Assembly (NCBI GenBank): GCA_963930775.1
Contig: OZ005694.1
Location: 3,658,001 to 3,722,000 of the forward strand
From: Cliona cf. orientalis
Lineage: Eukaryota > Porifera > Demospongiae > Clionaida > Clionaidae
DNA: 64,000 nt
Direction of reading: 5' to 3'
Position 1 is the first letter of the stretch, and every line of letters starts with the position of its first letter. The position numbers and the translations under genes are program-made. The notes below the pieces were generated by a model that ran no database searches, was not told where the DNA came from, and worked only from the letters and a program-made list of their open reading frames with translations. This document shows, one piece after another, positions 23,506 through 35,100 of the stretch.

Positions 23506-24000
23506 AACTGCTATTACATAATAGTACATTTTGTTACATGTACAGTACGTGCAACCAAGCAAGAGAGCAAAACTTTTTAAAACCATGCATATTTTTGGGC
23601 TAAAAACTATACAGACAGACCTACTTGATATCAAAATGGCCACAACAATCATTTTTATTGCGTTTTACAAAAGTGCAAATTTCCTATTATAGGTAATACA
23701 GAAGCCACATATGTGCAGGCCAGTTTTCATAGATTTTTCACTGATTTTAGATAAAAATGGCTATATTTTGGAAGTGGTAAGGAGTCAAAACTTCAAATTT
23801 GGGATTTAGTAACTTTAAATACAAGTGCTATCAGCCCACCAAGTGGAATTTCTTAACTATAGAACTAGATAGGAAAAAATTTGCCTAACATATTTGGCCC
23901 TCCGAAAGGGATTTACGAATAATATCTGGTTAGCAATGCACTGCACAGCCTCTACACTCATGTCAAATTAACTTTATATGGATATGCATGACTGGGTAGA

Positions 24001-24272
24001 CAGTGGCATAAGAAGATGTTTTTGAACAGGGGGGCTGTAAATAAAATTGTGTGCAAAGTGCACAAATATTTTTATGGGATCACACGATACACCTTCAAAC
24101 CATGTCCATTAATTATGCTAATTTGGCTATAAAGTGGACTTTACATCACAAATCTGAAGATGTCAAGGCCTAGTAGAATAAATATCTTCCAAGGTTTACC
24201 GGGCCCACTTGGCTAACAAGATGGGGGGGCTACAGCCCCCCCCCCCCAGCCCCCCTGCTTCTTATGCCAGTG
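24001..24272. mobile_element. hAT-like non-autonomous element, 5-bp TSD
   Basis: Termini CAGTGGCATAAGAAG and CTTCTTATGCCAGTG bound 272 bp; GTAGA flanks both ends. Poly(C) and poly(G) stems are present near the right end, as in the sister copies. Confidence 0.82.
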
Positions 24273-26293
24273 GTAGAGTGCGCACCCTTAACCGAAAACA
24301 ATACTCATTTAATGTGCCTAACATATTTTGGAGAGCCATGTTATCTTATGAAGCCATAAAAATGGAAGTACTCATGGTTACATCCCATAATTTAAATTCT
24401 CTGTAGAGTTTATGTTGAAGAAGATTGGTACCAAATTTCAAACTCTTGTCTGTAATAGGTTTTATTTTATGAGTCAAAATAGGCTCAAATTCTGAAATAA
24501 AAAAGTTTTGCTCTCTTGCTTGGTTGCACTGTAGGTATCTTACAGGTTCCGTAGGGTTTCACATAAATTTTCATTAAGTGGACAGCGGCCAAACAGCATA
24601 GTCACTAGAACACATTATTATCTGTATGCATTATGCACCGATAGAGGCACTGTCCATAAGCGTGGCTATGATGGCTAACGAAAAGCCTGAAAAGCTTCTA
24701 TTTGTGACGCTTGTAGTCGTACATAATTTAGCATAAAATTGAAGAAATTTTCTTGCTGTACAAAGGGAGATTTTTTATGCCAATCCCTGATTGCTGCATC
24801 AAGGGAAAATTTTATGCCAAGTCTGCCTTGCTGTACAGCAAGGGAGGCCTTTATGCCAGTGATGTTGGCATAAAATTACCTCATGTATACGACTTAGCTT
24901 ATGTTATGCCAAGGATGTAGGTATGTAGCTAGTTGGCATAAAATTTTACCATGGTGTTACTAATGCTTTATGCCAACTATTGCATTATTATTATGAAGGA
25001 TGGGTCTATATAGCCTTCCCTGCCCCTCCTTTGAAAAACTGATAGCTAGCTAGAAGGTGCATGCCTCATACCCAAGCAGCTCCAGCTAGCTATTTCTGAT
25101 CCAGGGTATCAGGCGGGCACTAGACATTGATATTAATTTTTTCTGCAGCCTTGTGCTTTCCCTCTCCCATTTTCATGTAGCTAAGTTGATGGTACACTAT
25201 GAAGAAAGGGAAGGAAGAAGGAGAGCATGGGGGGATAAAGCTTATCATTATTTTGGGGGGGGGGGGGGGGGGGGGGGAAGAGCTATAGAATTTGAAATTA
25301 CTTGCATCTTCCACACATAATACCCAATTATTAGGTGAATCACATACATAGTGCACTTTATATCCCAATAACACAAGTTTAAACTACCATCCCTTAATAA
25401 CATAAGCGAGTAGCTATAGCTACAGCAGAAAGAGCCAGTGAACAGCCTGGGTGTATTTAATACTGATCAGCCGATATTTCCATATTATTAAGTATTACAA
25501 AGTGAAGACTCCTAGGCCTGAAATTAACTTTATCATCCTGCATGCAGAGCCTATCACGCTGTCGACGGTCTGCCCCAATCCCCCCCCCCCCCCCCCCCCC
25601 AAATTGTGGTCCCCCGGACTGCATGTCCACTATGCCACATTTGGTCCCCAGGACAAACCCTGGAGATTAACCCTGCCATGCAGACCTGGCCCTGGAGTCC
25701 AACCCTGCCATACAGACCCTTGAGACTAATCCTGCATGCTAACCATTTATACTCGAAACCCAGCCCATGACCCCTCTCATAAATGGCTGGGGACAATGGA
25801 CAATCCAAGAGGACCACTAATTTTCTGCATTTCAGCGAACAATGATATAATAATATTAATTTATTATTGATTATAGCTAATAATTATAGTGCCATGAAGT
25901 TGTGTGCATGCACAAAAATAATTATTGTAGCATAGTTTGGAGATAATTGTCTGAATACTGAGGAGGACCAAACGCTCATACATTATTACATGCCCGAATA
26001 CCATAGCTACAAATTTGGATATTGGCATAAAGCATTTTTGTTGTGAAGTAAGTTAACACTATGGTAAAATTTTATACCAAATAGCTAAATATACATCCAA
26101 GTTGAGGATATTCCTTAAATTATGAAAGTTAATTACCGTGGAATAGAAGTTCCCCTTAAGTTGGCAATCGACCTTGGGGTACATCGACAAATTTAAACTG
26201 CGCATGCTCCGTATTGAATACTATTGGAGCACGCGTCGACTAGAACAGGGAAATCCCCCAGCGTACGAGCTCGCTAACCGAGTGTATAATATT

Positions 26294-26676
26294 ACAAGTA
26301 TAAAAAACAATTGAATAAAATTGAAGGATGAAGTAGGGATGGTAGTGCCAAAAAATACACAAACAAGAGTTGTAGGGATAACGTATCACACCAACTATAC
26401 ATCTCTACGCTTGCTTTTCTCGATAATTAATATCATACACTTCTGATTTAGTGTGTAAAGTATCGCTATCCATGGGCTTTCGGTATTGATTTTCCATTCC
26501 TGCATGTGCCCCATATAATATAATAATATTATGTGTGTGCACGGCTACTCAAAAAGCAAGCGTAGGGATGTATAGTTGGTGTGATACGTTATCCCTACAA
26601 CTCTTGTTTGTGTATTTTTTGGCACTACCATCCCTACTTCATCCTTCAATTTTATTCAATTGTTTTTTATACTTGT
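26294..26676. mobile_element. Foldback element with arms of about 127 bp
   Basis: ACAAGTATAAAAAACAATTG at 26294 is inverted at the right end, and the arms remain nearly identical for about 127 bp around a central spacer of about 130 bp. A diverged copy of one arm is at 49153-49400. Confidence 0.85.
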
Positions 26677-26916
26677 TAGTGTTCTTTTTTTAGAGCCCTC
26701 GGGGTAGCTCATGATTGTCATTAATTTCATCAATGCCACCTAGCTGACTAATTTCGTGGGGACAGAGGCCGGGCATGAAACTATACATACCATGGTGACC
26801 TGATATTATGGTTTACCTATTCATTGTTATTTATAAAATGCTTAGAACTAGCTACAACTTCTTTTTTTTCTGGACCAAGGTACATCCAACTGTGCTCCAA
26901 CAATAATACAATATTA

Positions 26917-27277
26917 TGCACCTATCAATTGTTTGCCCCACCTACCCCACCTGGGGCAAAGATGGGGGAGTGGTAGGGGATATGCGAAGGAAATATGGCC
27001 CGAGGGGTGGGGCAAATGTCACATGTACCAATGAGGCAATTAGGGCTCACAGGTGACATCTAATGACCGTGCGAGAGTAACGAATATGATGAATTTTTTT
27101 TACTGTTAGCCATTATGGTAAATCCCCACCCCTCATGCTGGGGGAGAGGTAGGGGGTAGGTGGGGGAATGGACGATATGGCCCTCCCTCCAAGGGGTGGG
27201 GCCATTGCAAAAAAAGTGTGTCAAATCCCCACCTTTGCCCCAGGTGGGGGAGGTGGGGCAAACAATTGATAGGTGCA
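26917..27277. mobile_element. TTA-flanked inverted-repeat element (Harbinger-like)
   Basis: TGCACCTATCAATTGTTTGC and its perfect inverse bound 361 bp, with TTA on each side. Termini plus a 3-bp TTA duplication are typical of PIF/Harbinger MITEs. Confidence 0.75.
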
Positions 27278-27956
27278 TTATAGGGAAGTAGGTATACCTG
27301 GACCACTGATTCAGCATGTTTGTGTGATCCTAGCCTTTGTGTCAGGCCTGAGCTATGGTACTGCAACACACTGTGATTTCAAACTTCAATATTCCTATAA
27401 GTGCAAATCCCAGGCAGTCGTTTGATAGTTAGCTAGGACGTCTTCTTTTGCATCATACACTAGCTATTGAATCAGTGGGATTCTCGACCTGCGAATGAAG
27501 CCACGCCCCTCGTTATCTCGATCCTGAAGCTGGCTGACCGGCGAACTTGAAAGTAGGCCGTTTAGAACTAAATAGCGACGAAAATCTTCTGTTTCGGGAG
27601 CGTATTCTATAGGCCAGTAAGTTTACTGTTGGTAGTAGCCACCATAATCTTTAGTTCACTGAGCTGATCGATCAGCTGAGCGCTTGAGCACTCGAGCAGA
27701 TCCCGGCGCATGCGCACCACTGACATCGGTCACATGACTTCACCATGGCAACACCGTATGAGCATGCGTGTATATGACAAAATGGCTAATCGGACACACC
27801 CACTCGCAAAATGCGTTGTACACACCCACAATTAAATCGCTGTGCTGATAACGCAAAACGAGCGTGCCACAGACGTGCGCGCTCCAAATTGGAGTGGATT
27901 TATACTCTAACTAAGGTGAGCGGTCATGGTAGTCTTGAGTTAGCCCAGGAAAACAG

Positions 27957-27977
27957 AAAGAAAGAAAGAAAGAAAGA
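27957..27977 (+). repeat. AAAG microsatellite
   Basis: About five GAAA units. Confidence 0.85.
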
Positions 27978-28469
27978 ATGAGAAATGGCTGTTTTTTTGA
28001 ACATCTGGTTCTGGCATATACAATTGAGTTGATGAATGGTCTTGGTCTTGCTAGATCGATAATTTGCTGTAGATTCTGATTTTGACACTTAGAAATCTCA
28101 CAAAGTTACCTGTTTTGAGATATTTGGATGTTTGTAATGTATTATATATATGGAGTATCCGTGCCATCCCTACTTATAGAGTCTACCGACTCTATGATGA
28201 TTTCTTCTACGCCAGGTTCGAATTCTGGGTCCGAACAACCTTTCATTCGAGCGAAGCATTTTGAAACTCTATTCACAGCAATTACATCATAGGTTTCATC
28301 AGAATTTTTTGTTGATTGGAACTAGGGATATAATAAAAATGAAAACTTAGACTACATCCCTCGACCCTCATGAAAAGTATTCACTGACTGTTCGCTAGTC
28401 TCGTACCCAGCTAAACCGCCAGCTGGCATTATACAATCGTTGCTGCGTGACCAGATGCAAGCCACTCCA

Positions 28470-28680
28470 AATTAATTAGTAGTTTCTCATCCCCCTTAAT
28501 TTCCGCCCGCATGCATTTTGTGATTAGGAGCACACAATGCAAACGTATACCGCCTCCTTTTTTGCAAGCGATTTTGACGACCATTTCCATCAAAATTTAC
28601 ACATATTGACGACCATTACCACCGCCCGCCCGCATCAATTTTGAGCTCAGAGGGGATGAGAAACTACTAATTGATTTGGA
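28470..28680. mobile_element. TAGTAGTTTCTCATCCCC element
   Basis: AATTAGTAGTTTCTCATCCC at about 28475 and its inverse GGGGATGAGAAACTACTAAT at 28652-28671 face each other. TTTCTCATCAGCC at 15209 is a related fragment. Confidence 0.65.
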
Positions 28681-28772
28681 GGGGCTAATAATAAATTGAG
28701 ACTGCGCAGTCTTTTAATTATCTATGGTGCAGGATGCAAGGTCACATGAAAATTGTAGAGCTGCAATCTGAT

Positions 28773-28828
28773 TAGTCTCGTCCCCAGCCCCCTTTCACGC
28801 ACGGAGGAGGGGGTGGCGCGCGAGACTA
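28773..28828. mobile_element. 56-bp Mutator-like MITE, perfect 9-bp TSD
   Basis: Starts TAGTCTCGTCCCCAGCCC and ends GCGCGCGAGACTA, with CAATCTGAT duplicated at 28764-28772 and 28829-28837. The element is little more than two abutting terminal repeats. Confidence 0.88.
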
Positions 28829-29552
28829 CAATCTGATTGGCTGAAGAATGCTGAGTTTACAAGAACCAAGAAAGCGCTCATTTCATCATAGGTTGGCCGA
28901 TTTTTTTTTTTTTTTTTTTCAAGCTACCGTGCACACTAAGCAGAAAAAAAAAGAGCGGCACATAATTAGCAATGTGCATATAGTAATACTCCTATGTGCA
29001 ATAAGTAGTGAATGTGAATGTCTAACGTAGAGTGTATGATATTATGGTTATTAGTGCTGATCATTCATTGTCCAGAAAACCACATAATACACCTAGGATG
29101 CACAGTAGAGCCATACAAAGCAAACAACCTATACTCCAATTTTGAGAAAGTTTCTAAATAACGCACACCACGGGTATTCCCCGTTTTTCACGTAGCGCGT
29201 GGGCGGAAAACATTGCAAACGTATGGCTTCCCTATACAAACATATGGGAAAACTTTAAAGGGCCGTAACTTTAATTCTAAGGTGTGAATCAAAATTCTGC
29301 TTCCAAGAAATTTCCAGGTATGATCCATTCTGCATGCTCATATGAATAGTTTGTCGTGAATAGCTTCCCAGAGTCTCAAACATTATTTACATTAAATCTT
29401 TTTTTTTTTCTACAAGCTAACCACACACTAAGATAAAAGAATTGTAACAAGCTGTACTTAAATAAATTACATGTTCAAATGTCAGGTACTTACACTACCC
29501 TAATGGTAACACAGCCATATAGATGTATCAGCTTTAATTGTACATTGTTTAC

Positions 29553-31424
29553 GAGCCACGTTTCCTTTTGCTGACATGTGAAGGGAAAGCCCATTGTTGG
29601 GGTACCAAGGCACATATTCTCTGAGAGTACACGTACATCTGGGTACCTACAATGTGTGTGCATATGTGTGTGATACACTGATTGAGTGAGAAGATCTTGG
29701 TCAGACCCCTCGTGTAGTCCTCGCACTTGTGAAAGAATTCCACAATAAAAGCTACATGCACGATCTTTAAGTGGACAGGTACATTGTGTGTGTATTATAC
29801 TAGTCCCATACTTACCAGCTTCAGAAAGTATTAGGATGACAGTTACAGACATAAATCGAAAGGGAGTTCCTACAGCAGTGAAGAGACGGCCAGTTGTGAG
29901 TGTCTATGCCTATTGGTCTGATGAAAGCGGTGTGACATCCTCATGGTCACCTGGATAAGCAAAAGATTGTGAAGCTGAAGAATATACATGTACATGTACG
30001 TATACTATGTGTAGGGGTAGTACATACATGTACACAAGTGATGCCTTTTCATAAAAATTAGTTTACATGTTACATGCACAATAATATTATTATTCTACTA
30101 TATTATACCACATACATGTACATACACCACTCACATGTCCACTTACAATAGATCCAGCCAGATGAAGTTGTAGCCAATAGAATCAATGGAACACCCCTAG
30201 GTGATGATGTTGTTTGTCAATAAACTGGATCAGTTTGGCAGCTATAGATTGTTATACACGAGTGCATGTGAAGTGGTGGAGGAAGATGCTCCAGGTTGCA
30301 TCAACTTTTTATATCACTTATAAGACGTCGGCATTGCAAGGGCAGCGATCAATGAAAAATCCCATCAGGCTCTGATATCAATAGCTTACCGAGGTCCATC
30401 ACCGTCTTGGAATTGCTATAGAAGGGTTGCTATGGAGGAGGGGAGGAAATGGACTGACTGTTGTGTATGCAGTGATAGAACACCAGGAGATAAAGTGATG
30501 GCACGCCACTGCTGTAGTACCATTGTGCTACCTGCAGCACCAAGCCTAGCCTCGTTCCCAGACGCTTCAAGAGAAGGAGGAGAAAGTGCCTGGTATACAT
30601 ACTGCACGCGCATGCGCTGGGGTCTCTAAACTGACCGGTCGTGTTACCATAGTGATCATTTGCAGGTTCTTCATGACGTACAGTATACAATAATATCCGA
30701 TTAACTCACATTTTTCTAGGGTCCCTTGGCGCATGCACAGAGTAGGTTGGACACGATCACGTGCGCACAAAAAGTGGGCGTGTTGCCCCATATACAATAC
30801 TGTACAAATTATAAGTCACGATCTAAAGCCTTGAAGATAGTTTTAAATGTGAAAGCAAGTTGAACTCCATGAGAAAAGACGATCCAGCGCCATACCCCGC
30901 CCGTCCACCCCTCATACTTCTTGCAAATCAAGAAAACTCGTTTCTCAGAATGGCAACAACAAAAACAGTATTTTTCGATCGCAGTCGGCTTCTTTCAATG
31001 TTACAACATTAGATCTACACAATTCATCTCCGTTCCAGCTTTAGATTTGGCCATAGTCCACAAACGCAAACATTTTAGCTGCCAGCTACAGTCGCAAATG
31101 GCATTCTTTTGAACGCGTGGCAGCATAATTGCATACCAAGGTCATGTGACTATAGCGTAAATGCACGTCATGTCCAACCTCCTCTGGCGCATGCACATGC
31201 AATGTGTACCAGGACCTTTCTCCTCCTCCTTTTGAAGGGCCTGGGTACGAGGCTACACCAAGCCCTCCCTCTACCAGGGTTTGAGGCCTATCACACTCAA
31301 AGGAACTATCATAGCTACTTAGCCACGTTATTACTAGTCTAACTAGCTACATCACAACAAGAATTCATACCATACATTCTCGATATATGATCAAACTAGC
31401 TTACCTTCCATTGGCTTTTCTCAT
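29553..31424 (-). CDS. Candidate minus-strand multi-exon gene, unrecognised, model incomplete
   Basis: Two chains of exon-like segments with GT-AG borders and matching phases were found. The 5' chain is 31424-31405 (starts MRKANG), 30415-30390, 30304-30258 and 30196-30147; it reads NSKTVMDL, then DATWSIFLHHFTCTR, then GCSIDSIGYNF. The 3' chain is 29903-29816, 29751-29679 and 29646-29553; it reads GRLFTAVGTPFRFM, then FIVEFFHKCEDYTRGL, then YPDVRVLSENM. The phases of the two chains do not join through the only small exon-like segment between them (about 29990-29966), so an exon is missing, the gene is broken, or one chain is spurious. The product is not recognised. The putative start lies 750 bp head-to-head from PLAC8 gene 3, and a 709-bp Mutator-like element sits in the first intron. 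Confidence 0.3.
30547..31255. mobile_element. 709-bp Mutator-like element, perfect 9-bp TSD
   Basis: Termini TAGCCTCGTTCCCAGACGCT and AGGGCCTGGGTACGAGGCTA bound 709 bp. CACCAAGCC is duplicated at 30538-30546 and 31256-31264. It is the longest member seen. The interior between the inverted arms is unlike other copies and includes a minus-strand open stretch with WTMAKSKAGTEMN, perhaps captured sequence. Confidence 0.9.
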
Positions 31425-32174
31425 TACAAACTAGAGGATCGCTCAGTCAGTTGACGACCACCGGTACCGTTCTTCTTGCCCAATGTTGCTTCCAAGCCTT
31501 TCCATAGGCTTCGTTCTCTCCTCCTTTCATCGCTATGAGCAACGGAACGCGTCTACTACGCCAACGAACTTGACCACATTCTCCTAGGTGCCACCTCAGA
31601 GCTCGTTCATTGCATTTTTCAATTTAGGTGGGCGTTACCGTACGCGGAACGTCACAGCATGCGATCGATAATGTACTGGCACTATGCACGTACGTATAAA
31701 CAGGGACTTTCCCCATGGCTCTGACACAACAAACACGGCGTTTTCTGAGATATGAAAGTGAAATTTAAAGTTTTGATACATTTCATTTTCTTTATTTCTT
31801 CCATTCTTCACCTGCATATAAAAATTATTGCATAATATCGTTCCATAGGCCCCAAGAATTATTTATTTATATTACATTACATTACATTACATTACTCATA
31901 CGGAAATTCTTTTATCTTAGTGTGTAACTTAGTGTGTAATGTTGTTGATTGGGCCATAGATAGTAGAAAGGTAAACGTACGTACTATGATTGGGCCATGC
32001 CATGGCCATGCGCCACTCGGCCGGGATCCGGATGTGCATGTGATAGCCGCCGGACGTGACGTACTGGTTACCACTCCCCATCTTTTGCGCATGCGCACGT
32101 ACCGTATGTTTCTACGATCGTACGAACAAGAACCATAGAAGAACTAACGGAGTGGATTTACTGGTTTACTAAAG
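31425..32174. promoter_or_regulatory. Putative divergent promoter region of PLAC8 gene 3
   Basis: This interval separates the tentative minus-strand start from the PLAC8 gene 3 ATG. It contains GATTGGGCCAT twice (31945-31955 and 31987-31997; each carries ATTGG, the reverse of CCAAT) and TGCGCATGCGCA at 32086-32097, an NRF1-like palindrome about 80 bp before the ATG. A related TGCGCATGCGCT lies at 44041-44052, 94 bp before PLAC8 gene 4. GCGCATGCGC also occurs inside family-B repeats elsewhere in the window, so the motif alone is weak evidence. Confidence 0.35.
31871..31896 (+). repeat. ATTAC microsatellite
   Basis: Five consecutive ATTAC units. Confidence 0.85.
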
Positions 32175-35100
32175 ATGTCTCGGGAGTGGAGCAGCGACCT
32201 CTGTGGGTGCTTCAACGATTGCAGCACTTGTAAGTCAAGATATAAAATTTAACATACTTGCCTGGTTCATGATGAGGGATGTACATTATTATTATGAATT
32301 CATCATGCGGTACTCTAGGCATCCTGAGTTATTTCTGTCCGTGCTACATCTTTGGCAAGAACGCAGAGGCTATTGGGGAGAGTTGTGTCCTCTGTGGCTT
32401 GTCCTACTTTTGTCCTCCTGTTCATCTCTTCACTCGTACTTCTATTCGGGGGAAAATACGTGATCAGAAAGGAATTGAAGTGAGTGCCGTGTGACTTAGC
32501 ACAGTCCAGTTAGTAGAAGTGAACGGCGTAGTATCAGAAAACCGTACCATGCCCGGTTTTGATTCTGAATTATAGTCATAATTTATACTGGAGGTCTTGC
32601 ATGGGTTCAACCAAAAGTTCAAATTGAACTTTTGGTTGAACCCATGCAAGACCTCCAGTATAAATCTGTACTAGAAAATAGATCATGATCCATTAAGTAT
32701 TTAATGCTTTGGCTGTTCATGGAATGAGTGGAATGTGTGCATAGTAAGGTACTAGACTCACTATTATGTTATGCTATGATATAGGTGCCATGGGAGCAGG
32801 CCCTGTCTGTTTAGAACACACCTGAAATAGACTACAAATCTTTACCTGTTATCTATGTTCGCTTATGGTGCCCTAGATGGCCACTGAAGTGTAGAAGTGT
32901 ATTTTGTGGGATGTTTGTCATGACCAATCATTGGTTAAAACCTTCCCATGTTATGATTAGGCCAGGCAAACTGAGTTCGTAGTTTATCGTCACTCAATTT
33001 TCAGATTTTCTTAAAAAGATTGTATACAGCAAGTATAATATGGCACTTTGGCCCTGCCCCCTCGAGTCTTGTGAAGGATCGCGAGTTCAAACCTAGCGTT
33101 TCTGGCGCTCTATTACTAGTGTGAAATCTGATAATGACTGCCCGCCTGCATGTAAAATCAAAAAGTCTGTGACAATAAACCATGAATTTAGTTTGCCTTG
33201 CCTTAGTGGACTTCATTAATAGGCCTTTAGCAAGAGAATACCATAGACATGATGTCATTGATTGTAAGCTGTGCAGCTCACTGTTAAGTATGCAGTTTGT
33301 GCAGACATTACCATGCTCTGTTAAGCACATGTATAAAGCCGCCACACACAAGATATCAGTTTAGTCTGGCGGGCCAGCCCCTTCACAAGAGGGAGGAGGA
33401 AGGGTCTGGTGTCATGCCTATACGCGATTTGTACCGCTGCAGCCAGGAGTGCAGCCCAGTCAGATCTCGCCACGTCACCACCAATATTGTGGCGCTATCT
33501 AAATATTCGGGCTGACCAATCAGATGCCTGCTCTTCGTTTTTAATAAATTGTTATGATCGCCAGCCTCATGAAGATCTAGCACCTGGTTGGTCAGAACGC
33601 ATGGTAGGGACAACCCCAACCGTTTATTGAGTGGGCCTCTGATTGGTCGGCCTGCATACCAGTAGCCACACAATGTTAGTGGTGACGTGGAGCGATCTGA
33701 TTGGGCTGCACTCCTGGCTGCAGCGGTACAAGTCACGTATAGGCATGACACCACACCCTTCCTCCCTCTTGCGAAGGGGCTGGCCCGCCAGACTAATATC
33801 AGTTGTGATGGACACTAGTAGTCCCTGCAGTGGAAAGACTTCGACAAACATGCTATATATCCACTTCTTGTTGTGTCAGGTGGGCGTAGCCTTCACCTAC
33901 TGTGTATCTTAGTCTGTAGGGTTGTGCTAATTAATGATAGATTTACAGTTAGCCTATCAGCATGTATTAATGCTGAAATTGTACAATCATTAATCTTTTG
34001 GCGAATATTATGAAAGTTTATACAACAATAGTGATATATGCTATAATATTTTAGATTGCTGTTTCAATATGACTGTGTGGATGCAATGCTCGTGTGAGTA
34101 AAATGGTAACATTGCATGACCACTATTTTCAACATGTACCATGGATCTTAATTCTTGTTAAGTGCATATGCGCACATGCGCAGCAAGGGGTAAAGCAATA
34201 GGTTTGTCGTTGTCTGTCAGCATAAAAATTGGTAAATCTCAACATTTAAGTGAATGTGTGTTCAATAAGTGGGATAAAAATTTAATGGTCTAAGACAACG
34301 AAAAAACCCTTTCTAAACCCTAGGCAATCGCCAGGGGAGCTGCAAATTATGCAAATACCTTATAACCGGAAATATTGGTGGGAATTAAATTTGGCGGTTG
34401 AGCCCAAAATTGCTATTGCAAGAATATTGGCGGATTTAAATTTGGTGGTTCGATATGGGATTGCCATAAGTATGTATGCGAGTAGGAAATTTTGGTGGGT
34501 TTTAATTTGGTGGTTATGATATAGACCGCCAAACCGCCAAATTTAATTCCCCACCAAATTTTCGGGTATACGGTACAGTGTATGTTGGACGTGCCTACAT
34601 TTGATATACCCACCTAGTACCTATGAACTAGGGCATCTATTGCGCATGCTCGAGCTTCTCTACTATAGGGAGTGCGCATGCTTGCCATGGATTTCAGAAT
34701 TCAAAAGGAATGAAAGAGATCACTAGCTAGTTTCTTAATTAGCAGCAAGAGGCTAAACTTCAAAGAATAGAAGCCTCTAAAATGAGGTAGCCATTGGTGA
34801 TTCGGGGCGAGCCTGAGCGAGCCCCGAATACACGAGGTACAGGAAGCGGTTTTATATGTATATATATATACTTGTATGTATGTTTGTGGGGTGATCATTT
34901 CAGTGAGGAGAGAGTTAAATTTTTAACGTGTAAGGTAATGGTCGTCATGCGCATGCGCATATGCCTGCACGGTCTGAGAGACAACTCGAGTGTACTGCGG
35001 GCAAGGCATAAAACTGGAAAGGTGAGTGCTGTACCAAGGTTCAGGTCCACGATTAATATCCTGGTAGGCTCCACTTTCCTGAGCATGAAGATGACTGCAT

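Larger units (their letters stand above)
23506..29552. other. Intergenic, PLAC8 genes 2-3, repeat-rich
   Basis: Besides the listed elements it holds CCTGCCATACAGACCCT-type repeat DNA (25670-25790, related to 14610-14720), long AT stretches, and a G+C-richer patch with several CGCATGCG words (27480-27900) that could be a promoter but has no coding exon I can support. Confidence 0.45.

Noticed and set aside
33060..33110. GAGTTCAAACC box as a tRNA gene
   Set aside because: T-arm-like only; no acceptor, D or anticodon arms could be folded around it. Treated as a relative of the 19660 repeat.
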